64,000 nt of DNA from Rhodocyclaceae bacterium (GCA_020247395.1 JADCJC010000010.1:26981-90980); one strand, 5' to 3'; positions 50,414-60,363 are shown, counted from the stretch's first letter. A program made the numbers and translations. Notes: a model not told the origin generated them from the sequence alone.

Positions 50414-51421
50414 CTACGCTGCATTTGGGCTTGGTGCCGACTCTTCTTGCGAGATGGTGAGGATGGTGTCGATCTTTATCGAGTAGTGGTTGTTTAGAGT
50501 GCCGTACTTGCAATCAAAAAGCGGCACGCCGTCAACTTTTGCGGGAATTGTCTCCTTTAGCGGCAACTCAATGAAGTCGCCGCGCTTCATTTGTAGTAGG
50601 TTACCGACAGTGACGCGGGTCGAGCCGAGTTCTGCAATAAGGTCAATTTCCGCCATCTGCACCTGTTTGGTTAGCAGCGCGAGCCAGCGCTTGTCGGTTG
50701 AGGTGGAGTCACCCTGTAAGGACGAATAAAGCAGATCACGAATTGGCTCAAGCGTTGAGTATGGAATACAGATGTAGATTTCGCCTCCGGCTTCGCCAAT
50801 CTCCAACGTGAATTTGGTTGTCACCATGATCTCGCTCGGGGTGGCGATGTTTGCAAACTGGGTGTGCATTTCCGAGCGCTGGTATTCGAGCTGCAGTGGA
50901 TAGACGCCTTGCCATGCCTTGGCGTATTCGGTGGTGACTACCTCTAGTAGTTTTTGAATAATGCGTTGTTCTGTTGCGGTAAACTCCCGCCCTTCTATGC
51001 GTGTATGGAAGCGGCCATTGCCGCCAAACATGCTATCGATGACTGTGAACACCAACTTTGGGTCGAGTATTACGAGACCGGACCCGCGTAATGGCCTGAC
51101 GCTGACGATATTGATGTTGGTTGGCACCACGACGTCACGGAGGAAAGCGCTGTACTTTAATACCCGGACTTGCCCGACTGCTAATTCCGGGGAGCGGCGC
51201 ATAAAATTAAACAGACCGATACGAAAATTCCGTGCAAAGCGCTCGTTGATGATTTCAAGGGCTGGCATGCGCCCTCGGACGATCCTCTCTTGATTCGCAA
51301 TGTCGTACTCACGAATTCCTGCTGCTGGTGGGTCTGTGGTCTCATCCTTAGATGTGCCATTCATGCCATCTAGAAGGGCGTCGACTTCATCTTGAGACAA
51401 AAATTGTTGTTGTGCTGACAT
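50414..51421 (-). CDS. fliM: Flagellar motor switch protein FliM
   Basis: C-ring switch protein that receives phospho-CheY. The N-terminal CheY-binding peptide is visible (FLSQDEVDALLDGM), followed by the CheC-like middle domain (FARNFRIGLFNFMRRSPELA, GNGRFHTRIEGREFTATEQR) and a C-terminal SpoA domain. ATG 51421 gives 335 residues; TTG 51430 would add three. Confidence 0.97.
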   Translation of the reverse strand: MSAQQQFLSQDEVDALLDGMNGTSKDETTDPPAAGIREYDIANQERIVRGRMPALEIINERFARNFRIGLFNFMRRSPELAVGQVRVLKYSAFLRDVVVPTNINIVSVRPLRGSGLVILDPKLVFTVIDSMFGGNGRFHTRIEGREFTATEQRIIQKLLEVVTTEYAKAWQGVYPLQLEYQRSEMHTQFANIATPSEIMVTTKFTLEIGEAGGEIYICIPYSTLEPIRDLLYSSLQGDSTSTDKRWLALLTKQVQMAEIDLIAELGSTRVTVGNLLQMKRGDFIELPLKETIPAKVDGVPLFDCKYGTLNNHYSIKIDTILTISQEESAPSPNAA

Positions 51422-51460
51422 GTTTGTCAATTCACTGAGCGGTTGGACTGGAGTACTTCA

Positions 51461-51985
51461 CTACTGCATTACAAACTGCGAGAAATGCACTTCGACCAGT
51501 GATTTGTCTGCTTCCCCCAAGGACATCACTTTTCGGGCATCCTCGAGTATGTCTTTGGCAAGTTTCTCCTTGCCTTCGCGGCCAAGTAGTTCAGCGGTGG
51601 TTTTGCTGGATAACGTCATCAAAACACGGCTGCGTATTGCGGGCATTTGCGCCTTAACTAGGTCGCCGGTGGCGGGGTCGACGGCCTCTATTGAAAATAC
51701 CACCTGCGCGTAGCGCTCATTCTCCTTGTCGTTTAAGTTCACCGTGAACGATTCAAATGGAACAAACGTAGGCTTCGTTTTCGGGTCGCGCTTCACCTCA
51801 TTAGAGGCTTCCGACTTGCCGCCGTCTTTACCCGTATCTTTGCCGACCTCGGCAGGTTTGGGTTTCATCATCATGAAGGTGCCGACACCACCACCCAAGG
51901 CTAAAGTGGCTAGGATCGCGCCAATGACGATGAGTTTCTTCTTGCCCGAAGGTTTTGCGGATGCGGCTTCGACGGCGGCTGACAT
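51461..51985 (-). CDS. fliL: Flagellar basal body-associated protein FliL
   Basis: Single-pass inner-membrane protein next to the stator, 174 residues. A Lys-rich start precedes one membrane helix (LIVIGAILATLALGGGVGTF). The periplasmic domain shows FVPFESFTVNLNDKENERYA and ends LVEVHFSQFVMQ, typical of the family. AGAGGAAA upstream serves as ribosome site. It lies between fliK and fliM. Confidence 0.95.
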   Translation of the reverse strand: MSAAVEAASAKPSGKKKLIVIGAILATLALGGGVGTFMMMKPKPAEVGKDTGKDGGKSEASNEVKRDPKTKPTFVPFESFTVNLNDKENERYAQVVFSIEAVDPATGDLVKAQMPAIRSRVLMTLSSKTTAELLGREGKEKLAKDILEDARKVMSLGEADKSLVEVHFSQFVMQ

Positions 51986-52146
51986 AGGTTTCCTCTTGCG
52001 ACGTGCCCCATGGGGGGCGGTTAAGGTGCACGAAGTATGCGTGGCGCTGTCCGCCGCTATTGGCCGAAAAAGCTGGGTAAATCCGGTGTATTTAGACGCT
52101 GAGTTCGATCTCGCTAGGAGGAGTGACTTTGGCTACGCCAAGGGAC

Positions 52147-53682
52147 TCAGGCGAAGAAATCCACCCTACCGGCGCGCGATGCAGGTATCAGTATTTGGGC
52201 AGGCTTGGCTGGGACAACTTGGACAGATTCGGACTCTCGATGGGAATCTTTTGTCTGTCCAAAGTTATTTGGATTCGCGTCGCGCGGTGCTTCACGACCG
52301 ACACTCGACTGGCCGAGTGAAAGCCCGGACTTTTCAAGCATTTCTTGTAGCAATGGCAAGGAGGCGTTTACCGCTTGGCGGACTTCGCTGTTCTCAGCAT
52401 TGAAGCCCAAGGAAACTTTGCTTCCGTCAAGCGCAATCGTGATACTGATTGTTCCCAGATCATCCGGTGTGACTGTCAAGTTTGCCTGGGTGATTTGCTC
52501 CGTCGCGAGCCTAACTATCGAGGAACTGAAAACAGTAGGCCACTGCAGTGAGCTTAGAGGTGTAGAAATCAACTGTTGCTGCGACGGGCTGGGCCCATGA
52601 TGCGGCAGTATCGGAGACTGCCCACCCTGCGTTATCGCAGGCACCGAGTCGAGCCCGTGTATCAACGATGTCGACGGACTCTCTTTGGTGAATTGTAACT
52701 TTCCCGCAACTCCAAGTAGCTCGCCCACACCTAAAATCGGAGCGGGATCGTGAGACATGGTTGGCGATCCGGCGTCAGTACTTACTGTGAAGCGGAAATC
52801 CGACCGCGAGATTCGTCCGCTTTGTGCGGACATCGGGGAAGGCAACATCGGCGTTGCTAGGGAGATGGCGGCGGATGGGAGCTCGCTGTCGGGCACCGTC
52901 TGCGCTTGAAGTGCTAGCCCGGTGGCTACATTCATGCGTCTAACCAATGCATCACCTTCGGTTTTCTTGCGTGTCTCATGGTTTAGGCGTTGGGTACTAT
53001 TAGATAAACCGCCGGTCGCTACTTCACCGCTGCTACTGATGGGATTTGCGCTGTTCGACAAGTGCGGCGTGGTCATCGGGTCGGACCTATGGTTGTAGCC
53101 TTTGGCAATGCCCGATTGATCGATTGCTACCGGCTGGTCGCTGATCGCAGGGTCAGGCGCACCAACCCGGAGCGGCGCGCTTAAAGTGGTGGAAAAGCGT
53201 TGGTCGCTCAGACGGGGATGTTCCAAGGCTTTGAAATCCGCACCGGCGGTTGACGGTAATCGTAGTGGATCCAAGGCTTTGAAATCCGCACCGGCAGTTG
53301 GCGGTAATCGTAGTGGATCCGAGGCTTTGAAATCCGAGCCAGCAGTTGGCGGTACTTCTAGTGGATCCAAGGCTTTGAAATCCACACCGGCAGTTGACGT
53401 TAATCGTAGTGGATCAAAGTCGGGCAGTTTTATGAATTCAGCCTTATCGCCCCCGTTGCTCAACAGGCTTTGAGCCGCCATCGCTTCGGTCGAGGCATGC
53501 TCCTCAGTCAAGTCAGGGATAGCCAACGACGCGTCTGCGGCGGAATTGATAAAGCTACCTAAAATGCCCGCAAAGTCGAATAGCTCTGGCTGGATTTCCG
53601 CCTCACTTGAAATTCCTGACTTTGCTTGGCGGAGCGACGTAGGGGATTCAGGCGCTAAGTTTAAAAAATTGAAATCCATCAT
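52147..53682 (-). CDS. fliK: Flagellar hook-length control protein FliK with internal 16-residue repeats
   Basis: Secreted ruler that sets hook length and switches export specificity. The C-terminal hook-length domain is recognisable (ITQANLTVTPDDLGTISITI, then NASLPLLQEMLEKSGLSL). The N-terminal two thirds are low-conservation, Ser/Pro/Ala-rich, as usual. Within it, near residues 87-155, a 16-residue unit of the type DFKALDPLRLPPTAGA is repeated about four times. The 511-residue length is within the broad family range. Identity follows from the C-terminal domain and position between fliJ and fliL. Confidence 0.92.
   Translation of the reverse strand: MMDFNFLNLAPESPTSLRQAKSGISSEAEIQPELFDFAGILGSFINSAADASLAIPDLTEEHASTEAMAAQSLLSNGGDKAEFIKLPDFDPLRLTSTAGVDFKALDPLEVPPTAGSDFKASDPLRLPPTAGADFKALDPLRLPSTAGADFKALEHPRLSDQRFSTTLSAPLRVGAPDPAISDQPVAIDQSGIAKGYNHRSDPMTTPHLSNSANPISSSGEVATGGLSNSTQRLNHETRKKTEGDALVRRMNVATGLALQAQTVPDSELPSAAISLATPMLPSPMSAQSGRISRSDFRFTVSTDAGSPTMSHDPAPILGVGELLGVAGKLQFTKESPSTSLIHGLDSVPAITQGGQSPILPHHGPSPSQQQLISTPLSSLQWPTVFSSSIVRLATEQITQANLTVTPDDLGTISITIALDGSKVSLGFNAENSEVRQAVNASLPLLQEMLEKSGLSLGQSSVGREAPRDANPNNFGQTKDSHRESESVQVVPAKPAQILIPASRAGRVDFFA
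53215..53414. repeat. 48-bp tandem repeat array inside fliK
   Basis: The core CCAAGGCTTTGAAATCC (third copy CCGAGGC) begins at 53223, 53271, 53319 and 53367, an exact 48-base period. A fifth, partial unit lies at the 53400-53414 end. Units differ by a few substitutions. The period is in frame (16 codons), so copy changes would lengthen or shorten FliK without breaking it. Confidence 0.9.
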
Positions 53683-53709
53683 TTTCTTTATTGGCCAAGG
53701 ACAACACGG

Positions 53710-54153
53710 TTAGCGGCGGTGTTGGTTTGAATACATGCTGCTAGCAGCGGTTTGATCTTCTAATCTTCTGTTGCTGCGGTAGTGTAGCTCGCGCGCTTCG
53801 ACGGACTTTCGATCACGTAACTTTTCAAATGAGAGTAACTTGCGCTGGGCCTCGCGTTCTGCTTCTACAATTTCCCGGCAACGCAGCTCACAGGCCGCTA
53901 ACTCACTCTGTTGTTGCAAGATTGCCGTATCAAGTTTCAGGATAAACGTATTGAAATTTCTCAGTGTCTCTGCACCCGAGCCCGATTTTCGGTTGCCCAG
54001 GCGCTGCAGATAATCGGACCGGTATCTATCAAGCATATCCAGCTGCGCGCGCGCGGCGGTAACGCAAGCGTTGGCGTCAGCCAAGCGTTTACTTGTCGTG
54101 TTGCGCTCGCGCTCAGCGAGGTCAACCAAGAGTGAGAATATTGTGTCGGACAT
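53710..54153 (-). CDS. fliJ: Flagellar export chaperone FliJ
   Basis: A 147-residue, almost entirely helical and highly charged protein (ERERNTTSKRLADANACVTA, then EIVEAEREAQRKLLSFEKLR), matching the coiled-coil FliJ that sits in the FliI ATPase ring. Primary conservation is weak in this family. Length, coiled-coil character and position between fliI and fliK carry the call. Confidence 0.9.
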   Translation of the reverse strand: MSDTIFSLLVDLAERERNTTSKRLADANACVTAARAQLDMLDRYRSDYLQRLGNRKSGSGAETLRNFNTFILKLDTAILQQQSELAACELRCREIVEAEREAQRKLLSFEKLRDRKSVEARELHYRSNRRLEDQTAASSMYSNQHRR

Positions 54154-54207
54154 TTTTATATGGGCGTAGGTGGATTGGTTATACGGTTAGTAGACGTTTG
54201 GGCAATG

Positions 54208-55638
54208 TCAAAGCAAATTCGCTGTGACGGTCATTAACTCACTTGTGGATTCGATGAATCCAATTTTTTGCGTCATCGATTGTTGTAGGTATTGATCAAT
54301 TGATGTTCGAAGACGTATAGCCTCATCGAGCAATGGGTCAGTGCCGGCAACATATGCGCCGACAGAAATCAAGTCATGATTGCGTTGCAGTCGGCTGATC
54401 AAAGCCTTCATATGACGCGCGGCAAGCTGGTGGCGTTCGGAAACCACGCTACTCATAACCCTTGAAATCGACTGCTCAATATCGATCGCCGGATAGCGTC
54501 CCGCTTCTGCAATTTTTCGCGACAAGACGATGTGTCCGTCTAAGATAGCTCGTGCGCTGTCGGCGACGGGATCTTGTTGATCATCGCCTTCCGCTAGCAC
54601 CGTGTAGAAGGCCGTGATTGAACCTTTGCCATCGGCACCCATACCAGCACGCTCAACAAGCGCCGGTAGTTTTGCGAAGACTGAAGGCGGGTATCCCTTG
54701 GTTGCTGGTGGCTCACCGATTGCCAATGCAATTTCACGCTGAGCCATCGCGTAACGCGTCAGCGAATCCATGATCAACAAGACGCTTTTGCCTTGGTCAC
54801 GAAAGTATTCCGCGATAGCCGTTGCATACGATGCCCCCTGCATGCGGAGTAGTGGTGGTAGATCCGCCGGTGCAGCGACAACGCAGGCACGTTTCAGTCC
54901 CGTTTGTCCAAGAATCTCTTCGATGAAGTCCTTGACTTCGCGACCTCGTTCGCCGATTAACGCGACAACGATTACCTCAGCCTCTGTGTATTTGGCCATC
55001 ATTCCCAACAGCACGCTCTTGCCAACACCAGACCCGGCAAACAGACCAACCCGCTGTCCCTTGCCAACGGTTAGGAGCCCGTTTATTGCCCGCACACCGA
55101 CATCGAGTGATGATGTGATTGGCTCCCGCTCGATCGGGTTGAGTGGGCGACTTCTGATTGGTCGCGGTTGCACACGTACCAACGCGCCGCGCCTATCTAG
55201 CGGCGAGCCATCGGCACCGACGACACGACCTAACAAGCCATCACCAATTGGGAGTTGTCGCGAACGGTCTTCGGGCCTTCGCCATGGATGGTGATACTTG
55301 CCTGGCTGTAGGCGTTGTGTTGGGGGGTCAGTTGCGAAAACGGAGGCGCCGGGACTTAGCCCGTTTATATCGCTGACCGCCATTAGAAAGAGACGATCCT
55401 CAGCAAAGCCCACAACTTCGGCGTCGATGGGTGTGGTGCCAGCACTACAGATTCTGCAAGTCGAACCGAGTGGCAGGCTGAGGCCGACACACTCCAGCAC
55501 AATGCCCGAGACCTTGACTAACTTGCCACTGCGTTGCAGGGGTAGAGCTGAATCGGCAAACGCTGAGTGGTCGTCAATGAACTGACGCCACTTCGCTGTG
55601 AGCGGAACATCGGGTGCGTTAGCGAGTTGGGGTGACAT
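54208..55638 (-). CDS. fliI: Flagellum-specific ATPase FliI
   Basis: ATPase powering flagellar protein export, related to F1-beta. Walker A is [56 protein letters not shown] and [20 protein letters not shown] are all conserved. ATG 55638 ([10 protein letters not shown]) gives 476 residues and overlaps the fliH end by 20 bases; an in-frame start at 55725 adds 29 residues that lie wholly within fliH. Confidence 0.96.
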   Translation of the reverse strand: MSPQLANAPDVPLTAKWRQFIDDHSAFADSALPLQRSGKLVKVSGIVLECVGLSLPLGSTCRICSAGTTPIDAEVVGFAEDRLFLMAVSDINGLSPGASVFATDPPTQRLQPGKYHHPWRRPEDRSRQLPIGDGLLGRVVGADGSPLDRRGALVRVQPRPIRSRPLNPIEREPITSSLDVGVRAINGLLTVGKGQRVGLFAGSGVGKSVLLGMMAKYTEAEVIVVALIGERGREVKDFIEEILGQTGLKRACVVAAPADLPPLLRMQGASYATAIAEYFRDQGKSVLLIMDSLTRYAMAQREIALAIGEPPATKGYPPSVFAKLPALVERAGMGADGKGSITAFYTVLAEGDDQQDPVADSARAILDGHIVLSRKIAEAGRYPAIDIEQSISRVMSSVVSERHQLAARHMKALISRLQRNHDLISVGAYVAGTDPLLDEAIRLRTSIDQYLQQSMTQKIGFIESTSELMTVTANLL

Positions 55639-56293
55639 TGCCGTATTCGCTGCCGTTGTAACCCATGTTGTTGAGTGCGCGTTCCCACCTTGACTCGATA
55701 GTTGCATCCACCGTGGAAGTGTCACTTTCGAGTCGACAGCCTCCCCTAGAGATGCTAACGTCCGCGATGAGTCGACAGCCGCGCATAGACAGCTCCTCTC
55801 CCAACACCGACTTGATCAAATTCAGGTCGTCCGGATTTACATAGATACCGGGGAATGTTGCCTTCAATGACAGGCTGTGTAATGCGTCTTTCACCGACGT
55901 TGCCACCAGCTCCGGGCGTAGTTCTAACTCGCTACGAACTACCTGCCTTGCGAGTGAGAACGCTAGACCCAACAGGGCGTCCGCGACTTCTTGATCAAAG
56001 GCTTCAAATTGGGATTGCATGGAGGCAACTAGCGAGTCGATGCGACTCGCCATGCTGCCCGACTCTCTTGTGATGTGTTCAGTGCCGGCCCTAAAGCCCT
56101 CCGACAGTCCTCGTTGATAGGCGGATTCAAGGGCGCGCTGCGCCAATTGTTTGCCGCTAACGGGTTCTTCACTACTACTAACGCGAGGAGCAGTGTCACC
56201 GGCGTTGCCAGCAACGTCGCCTAGTGAGGCGAACTTCCAGCGAGTCGCGACGTCCGGTTTGCCGTCCGTTTTTGTCTTAGACGTAAGCGTCAT
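55619..56293 (-). CDS. fliH: Flagellar assembly protein FliH
   Basis: Stator-like regulator of FliI, 224 residues. The middle carries the small-residue/charged helix [17 protein letters not shown], and the C-terminal half reads [20 protein letters not shown] and ends with the beta-rich [20 protein letters not shown] typical of the V-ATPase E-like fold. ATG 56293 overlaps the fliG end by 17 bases; TTG 56323 is an alternative start. Confidence 0.92.
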   Translation of the reverse strand: MTLTSKTKTDGKPDVATRWKFASLGDVAGNAGDTAPRVSSSEEPVSGKQLAQRALESAYQRGLSEGFRAGTEHITRESGSMASRIDSLVASMQSQFEAFDQEVADALLGLAFSLARQVVRSELELRPELVATSVKDALHSLSLKATFPGIYVNPDDLNLIKSVLGEELSMRGCRLIADVSISRGGCRLESDTSTVDATIESRWERALNNMGYNGSEYGNVTPTR

Positions 56294-57272
56294 CGCTGCT
56301 GCCTCCCAAAGATATTTGGCCATCCTCGGCTAACCGCCTAACCGCTTTCAAAATCTCTTTCTGCTCCGTCTCGACTTCAGAGACTTTTACAGGCCCTCGA
56401 GACTCAAGATCCTCCCTGAGCATTTCTGCAGCGCGAGTGGACATGTTCTTGAAGATTTTCTCCGCGATTTCGGGTTTGGCACCCTTCAGTGCGACCGTGA
56501 GCGAATCAGTTTGAATCTCGCGTAACACGAGCTGGATGGCTTTATCATCCAAATCGAGCAAATTGTCGAAGGTGAACATCTGGTCTTCAATCTTGGTCGC
56601 AAGTTCCGGATCGTATTCACGGATAGCGTCTAGTGTCGATTGTTCAACAGAGGCACCCATGAAGTTAAGGATGCCAGCAGCGCTTTTGATACCGCCCAAA
56701 GTAGCCTTCTTCAGCTTGTCGCTGCCGGCCATGATTTTGGAAAGGACGTCGTTTAGTTCCGCCAATGCATTTGGCTGAATACCATCGATGGTAGCGACGC
56801 GTAGCAACACATCATTTCGGAGGCGTTCACCCAGCTTGGACAAAATATCGCCCGCTTGATCCTGCTCAAGATGGACGAGTATGGACGCGATTATCTGCGG
56901 GTGTTCGTTACGAATCAGCTCCGAGATGGTGTCGGCGTCCATCCATTTGAGACCTTCGATTCCCGATACATCCCGCCCGGCAAGAATCCGGTCAATCAGA
57001 AAGGCCGCCTTTTCTTCCCCCAACGCTTTGGTCAATACCCCGCGGACAAACGCATCGGAATCGCTCACGAGCGAGGCTGCGCTGTTTGCATGTTCGGCGA
57101 AGGTGGCCAGTACACTTTCGATCTTTTCTTTGTCGACGGTACGAAGGCGAGCCATCGTCTCGCCAAGCTTTTGCACTTCTTTGGGTGCAAGAAACTTAAA
57201 GACTTCTGCAGCCTGCTCCTCGCCGATTGACATCAGCAGAATAGCGCTGTCGACTAGGCCTTGCTCATCCAT
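56277..57272 (-). CDS. fliG: Flagellar motor switch protein FliG
   Basis: C-ring protein that contacts the stator and generates torque. The 331-residue protein shows SAILLMSIGEEQAAEVFKFL, the middle-domain EHPQIIASILVHLEQDQAGD and, at the C-terminus, the charged torque helix LDDKAIQLVLREIQTDSLTV. It starts eight bases inside the end of fliF, so the two are coupled. Confidence 0.97.
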   Translation of the reverse strand: MDEQGLVDSAILLMSIGEEQAAEVFKFLAPKEVQKLGETMARLRTVDKEKIESVLATFAEHANSAASLVSDSDAFVRGVLTKALGEEKAAFLIDRILAGRDVSGIEGLKWMDADTISELIRNEHPQIIASILVHLEQDQAGDILSKLGERLRNDVLLRVATIDGIQPNALAELNDVLSKIMAGSDKLKKATLGGIKSAAGILNFMGASVEQSTLDAIREYDPELATKIEDQMFTFDNLLDLDDKAIQLVLREIQTDSLTVALKGAKPEIAEKIFKNMSTRAAEMLREDLESRGPVKVSEVETEQKEILKAVRRLAEDGQISLGGSSDDAYV

Positions 57273-58842
57273 TGCTACCCACCCATTGGCGGACTACGTT
57301 TGCTACGACCGCCGGATCATTCTTGGCGATTTCCCTAATCTTCTCGACCTGCATCTCTCCGGCGGTAGCCGGAGCCGGTAGCGCTGGGGCTTCGACAGTC
57401 CCGTCTGCCAGCAGTTTTTGGCCTTCCGTTGGTGCCGCCGCGGTCGACGTCGCACTTTTGATCGCCGGCCTAATGACACCGAAGACAATGACGAGCAGCC
57501 CTAGCATCAGCGCGAGGCCTTTACCGAGTTCTTTCGCGAGCGACACGTTAGCGGGGTCTTTCCACCAAACAATTTCGGTTGCTGCAGTGACCGGATCTTG
57601 CGAGAAGGGAGCATTAACAATATTGATCGAGTCGCCGCGTTCTTTGTTGAATCCAATCGCCTCTCGAACCAGTGCTTGGATCTGGGCCATCTCCGCTTCG
57701 TTGATTGCAGCGTAGGTCACCTTACCATCGCTTTCAATTGTTTTCCGATGGTTGATCAACACCGCGGCAGTGACGCGCTTGACAGTGCCCGTCTGGTTGC
57801 GGACACGGCGAACCATCTTGTCGACCTCGTAGTTGGTGACGGCTTCGCGGCGCCCGTTATTGTTGGCGCTTGTTGTGCCGGCTGCGGCAGATGCTCCGGC
57901 TGCTGGGCTGCCCGAAATCGGCGATGACGTTGGCGCGGCTGGTAGGTTGCTCAGCGCACCTGGTACACCGCCGGCGCCGTTTGCCGTGGTGTTCGCCTCT
58001 AGTGTCGTTTGACTGCGAACAGACGCCTTTGCATCGGCTCCCTGATTCGGTGCAAAGGTTTCCGCGGTGGACTCAATCTGGGTGAAGTCGAGATCAGCGG
58101 ATACTTGTGCGCGGACACTGTCTCGTCCAACCAGCGGTTCCAACAAGCCGATCACGCGGCGAGCAAGTCCATCTTCGATCTCGCGCACATAGTTCAGTTG
58201 CGTCGAGTCATAATTTTGCGAGCCTGTCACGTCGAGTTGCGCGGAAAGTAACTTGCCGTTCTGATCAAGAATTGAGACCTGTTTGGGTGAAAGGTCGGAG
58301 ATTGACGAGGAAATTAGGTGGGTGATGCCTGCGACCTGATGTTGGTCGATCACGCGACCGGCGTGTAACGTCAAGATTACGGATGCCGACGGTTTTTGTT
58401 GTTCACGCAGAAACACCGACTGTTTTGGCAGTGCTAAGTGCACACGCGCAGCCTGAACAGAGGCTAGGGATTGGATGGACCTCGCCAGCTCACCCTCGAG
58501 CGCACGTTGATAGTTGACATGCTCTTGGAACTGAGTCACGCCAAATTTTTGACCATCCATCACTTCAAAGCCGACATTCCCTCCGCGCGGCAGGCCTTGT
58601 GAGGCTAGCTTCAAGCGTGCCTCGTGCACTTTGTCGGCTGGAACCATGAGTGTGCCGCCGCCCTCGGTGTACTTGTACGGCACATTCATCTGCGAAAGCT
58701 GGGCTATGATTGCTCCGCCGTCTTTGTCCGATATATTGGAGAACAAGACTCTGTAATCTGGCTGTGAGCCCCAGATGGCCGCCGTAACTACGAGTGCGAT
58801 CAGCGCCGCAGCGCCAAAGGCAAATGTGAGTTTTGCCTTCAT
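57265..58842 (-). CDS. fliF: Flagellar MS-ring protein FliF, short N-terminus
   Basis: Builds the MS ring in the inner membrane. The first membrane helix (KLTFAFGAAALIALVVTAAI) begins three residues after the ATG. The ring-building domains follow (YRVLFSNISDKDGGAIIAQL, YQRALEGELARSIQSLASVQ), then a Ser/Ala/Gly-rich loop near 285-330, the second membrane helix (LGKGLALMLGLLVIVFGVIR) and the FliG-binding tail (AKNDPAVVANVVRQWV). Typical homologues have 20-30 cytoplasmic residues before the first helix. Here an in-frame stop nine codons upstream of the ATG rules out an extension. The rest is normal (525 residues). Confidence 0.95.
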   Translation of the reverse strand: MKAKLTFAFGAAALIALVVTAAIWGSQPDYRVLFSNISDKDGGAIIAQLSQMNVPYKYTEGGGTLMVPADKVHEARLKLASQGLPRGGNVGFEVMDGQKFGVTQFQEHVNYQRALEGELARSIQSLASVQAARVHLALPKQSVFLREQQKPSASVILTLHAGRVIDQHQVAGITHLISSSISDLSPKQVSILDQNGKLLSAQLDVTGSQNYDSTQLNYVREIEDGLARRVIGLLEPLVGRDSVRAQVSADLDFTQIESTAETFAPNQGADAKASVRSQTTLEANTTANGAGGVPGALSNLPAAPTSSPISGSPAAGASAAAGTTSANNNGRREAVTNYEVDKMVRRVRNQTGTVKRVTAAVLINHRKTIESDGKVTYAAINEAEMAQIQALVREAIGFNKERGDSINIVNAPFSQDPVTAATEIVWWKDPANVSLAKELGKGLALMLGLLVIVFGVIRPAIKSATSTAAAPTEGQKLLADGTVEAPALPAPATAGEMQVEKIREIAKNDPAVVANVVRQWVGSNG

Positions 58843-59167
58843 TTCCGGATTCCCTTCATAGTGCCCTTATAGTCTGCAGGCGGCATTTCGTGAACGATAT
58901 GCCCGCGCTGTGCAATATTGGAGGTGCCCATAGGTCACGATTTCGGCAGATACATGGTTGTGGGACGAAACAGTCGGCTTCAGTCGATACGACTCGATTG
59001 GCTAGTGAAGCATTATGCGAAGCGCTTGTGGATCAGAACTGTCGAAAAGGCGCGGATATCCCGCCTATTTTTGTGCGATAGAGCTCGGCTAGGGGAGGTA
59101 GAGTACTGTCACTGAGCGCCGCTACTATCATCCTTTCGGCATGGCGGACTAAAGAAGAGGTACGATC
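58843..59167. other. Divergent fliF-fliE intergenic region
   Basis: This 325-base gap must hold the promoters for the fliF...R run and for fliE. I found no match to sigma-28 (TAAA-N15-GCCGATAA) and no correctly spaced sigma-54 site (GG-N10-GC). GGGCACC with TTGCA on the minus strand near 58910-58935 has the wrong spacing. An AAGAGG ribosome site lies ahead of fliE. No gene is visible in it. Confidence 0.4.
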
Positions 59168-59506
59168 ATGGATCCATTACAAACAATCGCCGGTGGCACT
59201 TTTGGCATTGGTAAATCCAATCGGATCGGATTCGGTGCCGGTCTCACGGCAACTCCGACCGAGCAAGCTTCGAATCTGGGCGGTGCCAGCTTTACGGAGG
59301 TAATTGGCGCAGCAGTCGACAAAGTGAGCGAGCTGCAAGGGGAGTCCAGCAGCTTGTCAAAGGACTTTCAGCTAGAGAAAGGCGATGTCGGGCTGGAAGA
59401 AACGATGATTGCGATGCAGAAAGCCTCACTCGGATTCCAGGCGGCGGTACAGGTGAGAAACAAAGTAGTGCAGGCGTACAACGACATTATGAATATGCCG
59501 GTTTAG
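59168..59506 (+). CDS. fliE: Flagellar hook-basal body protein FliE
   Basis: Rod-side adaptor between the MS ring, the export gate and the rod, 112 residues. The C-terminal signature is complete: DVGLEETMIAMQKASLGFQA, then VQVRNKVVQAYNDIMNMPV. It is transcribed alone on the plus strand, divergent from fliF, whereas in most genomes it heads the fliF operon in the same direction or lies next to it. Confidence 0.96.
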   Translation: MDPLQTIAGGTFGIGKSNRIGFGAGLTATPTEQASNLGGASFTEVIGAAVDKVSELQGESSSLSKDFQLEKGDVGLEETMIAMQKASLGFQAAVQVRNKVVQAYNDIMNMPV

Positions 59507-59541
59507 CTGCCTGGCGGTCACGCGGAGGCTGTGGCTAGCTA

Positions 59542-60297
59542 CTACAATTTTGCAACCGAATTGCGGCGGCTAACATTGACTTGATTAATGTACCGCTGAA
59601 TCAGTCTGGTGCTTGCACCGCTAATGCGCAAAAATTTGCAGCCATAACGCTGCGTGGCGCGTCCCGCGCCGTCGTGATGGCGGGAGACATGGCGGATTTC
59701 AATTGAAACCTCTATTGTTCCTACCTTGGGTATTTCCAACCTGCAGCCCGACAAGACTTCTCCGACCGAAAGGGTTGTTATCTCACTGAAGGCTGAGAAT
59801 GATAGCCCCGCACCTGATATGTCACTAACACGCGCCTTGAATGGTTCGACTAAACCTTCTTGCAGCACGCTTATCGTAGGGGCGGCCAGCACGGGAGCCT
59901 TCGCCCGATAGTCGGATCTTCTTTGTAGCCGGATGACCGAAGCCGGTAGCCGCATCCTGAATGCGGGCTGATTTTCAAACAATGTAGGTTCCACATCTGT
60001 GGAATCGAACGTGACTTTTATGTGCTTGTGAAAAGCGTGCACATGCAGTGTTGGCGCACAACACATTGCGATCTTAGACGCTGCGTTTGAAATTCCATCG
60101 AATATGAGTTCTTCATATTGTGGGTTGACTGCAAGTAGGCGCGTGACGACAAAGTTATCAGAACCACCAAAAAATACAGTCATCAGAACGCTGTCCGCCG
60201 CGAGAGCGCGCAGGATTGCGACAACCTCAGGCCGTGAGGTGATACGAAATTGTTCGTCATGGCTTTCTTCGTTGGAATGTGCGCGTTCGGAATTCAT
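59542..60297 (-). CDS. Flagellar brake protein, YcgR-like (YcgR-N + PilZ)
   Basis: A 251-residue protein with an N-terminal YcgR-type domain (SRPEVVAILRALAADSVLMT, and SKIAMCCAPTLHVHAFHKHI) followed by a PilZ domain. The c-di-GMP motifs are visible: the arginine cluster LQRRSDYRAK and, downstream, DISGAGLSFSA (D-x-S-x-x-G). Such proteins bind the FliG/FliM or MotA side of the motor and slow swimming when c-di-GMP is high. ATG 60297 or TTG 60306 can serve as start. It sits downstream of fliT on the same strand. Confidence 0.85.
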   Translation of the reverse strand: MNSERAHSNEESHDEQFRITSRPEVVAILRALAADSVLMTVFFGGSDNFVVTRLLAVNPQYEELIFDGISNAASKIAMCCAPTLHVHAFHKHIKVTFDSTDVEPTLFENQPAFRMRLPASVIRLQRRSDYRAKAPVLAAPTISVLQEGLVEPFKARVSDISGAGLSFSAFSEITTLSVGEVLSGCRLEIPKVGTIEVSIEIRHVSRHHDGAGRATQRYGCKFLRISGASTRLIQRYINQVNVSRRNSVAKL

Positions 60298-60363
60298 TGT
60301 TTTCAAGTTGCGACCACATTTTCTCTGCAGTCATCTCCATATCGCTTCGAGGGAATGGCTTGA

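Noticed and set aside
58908..58935. Possible sigma-54 site for fliF (GGGCACC...TTGCA on the minus strand)
   Set aside because: GG-to-GC spacing is 13 rather than 10 bases.
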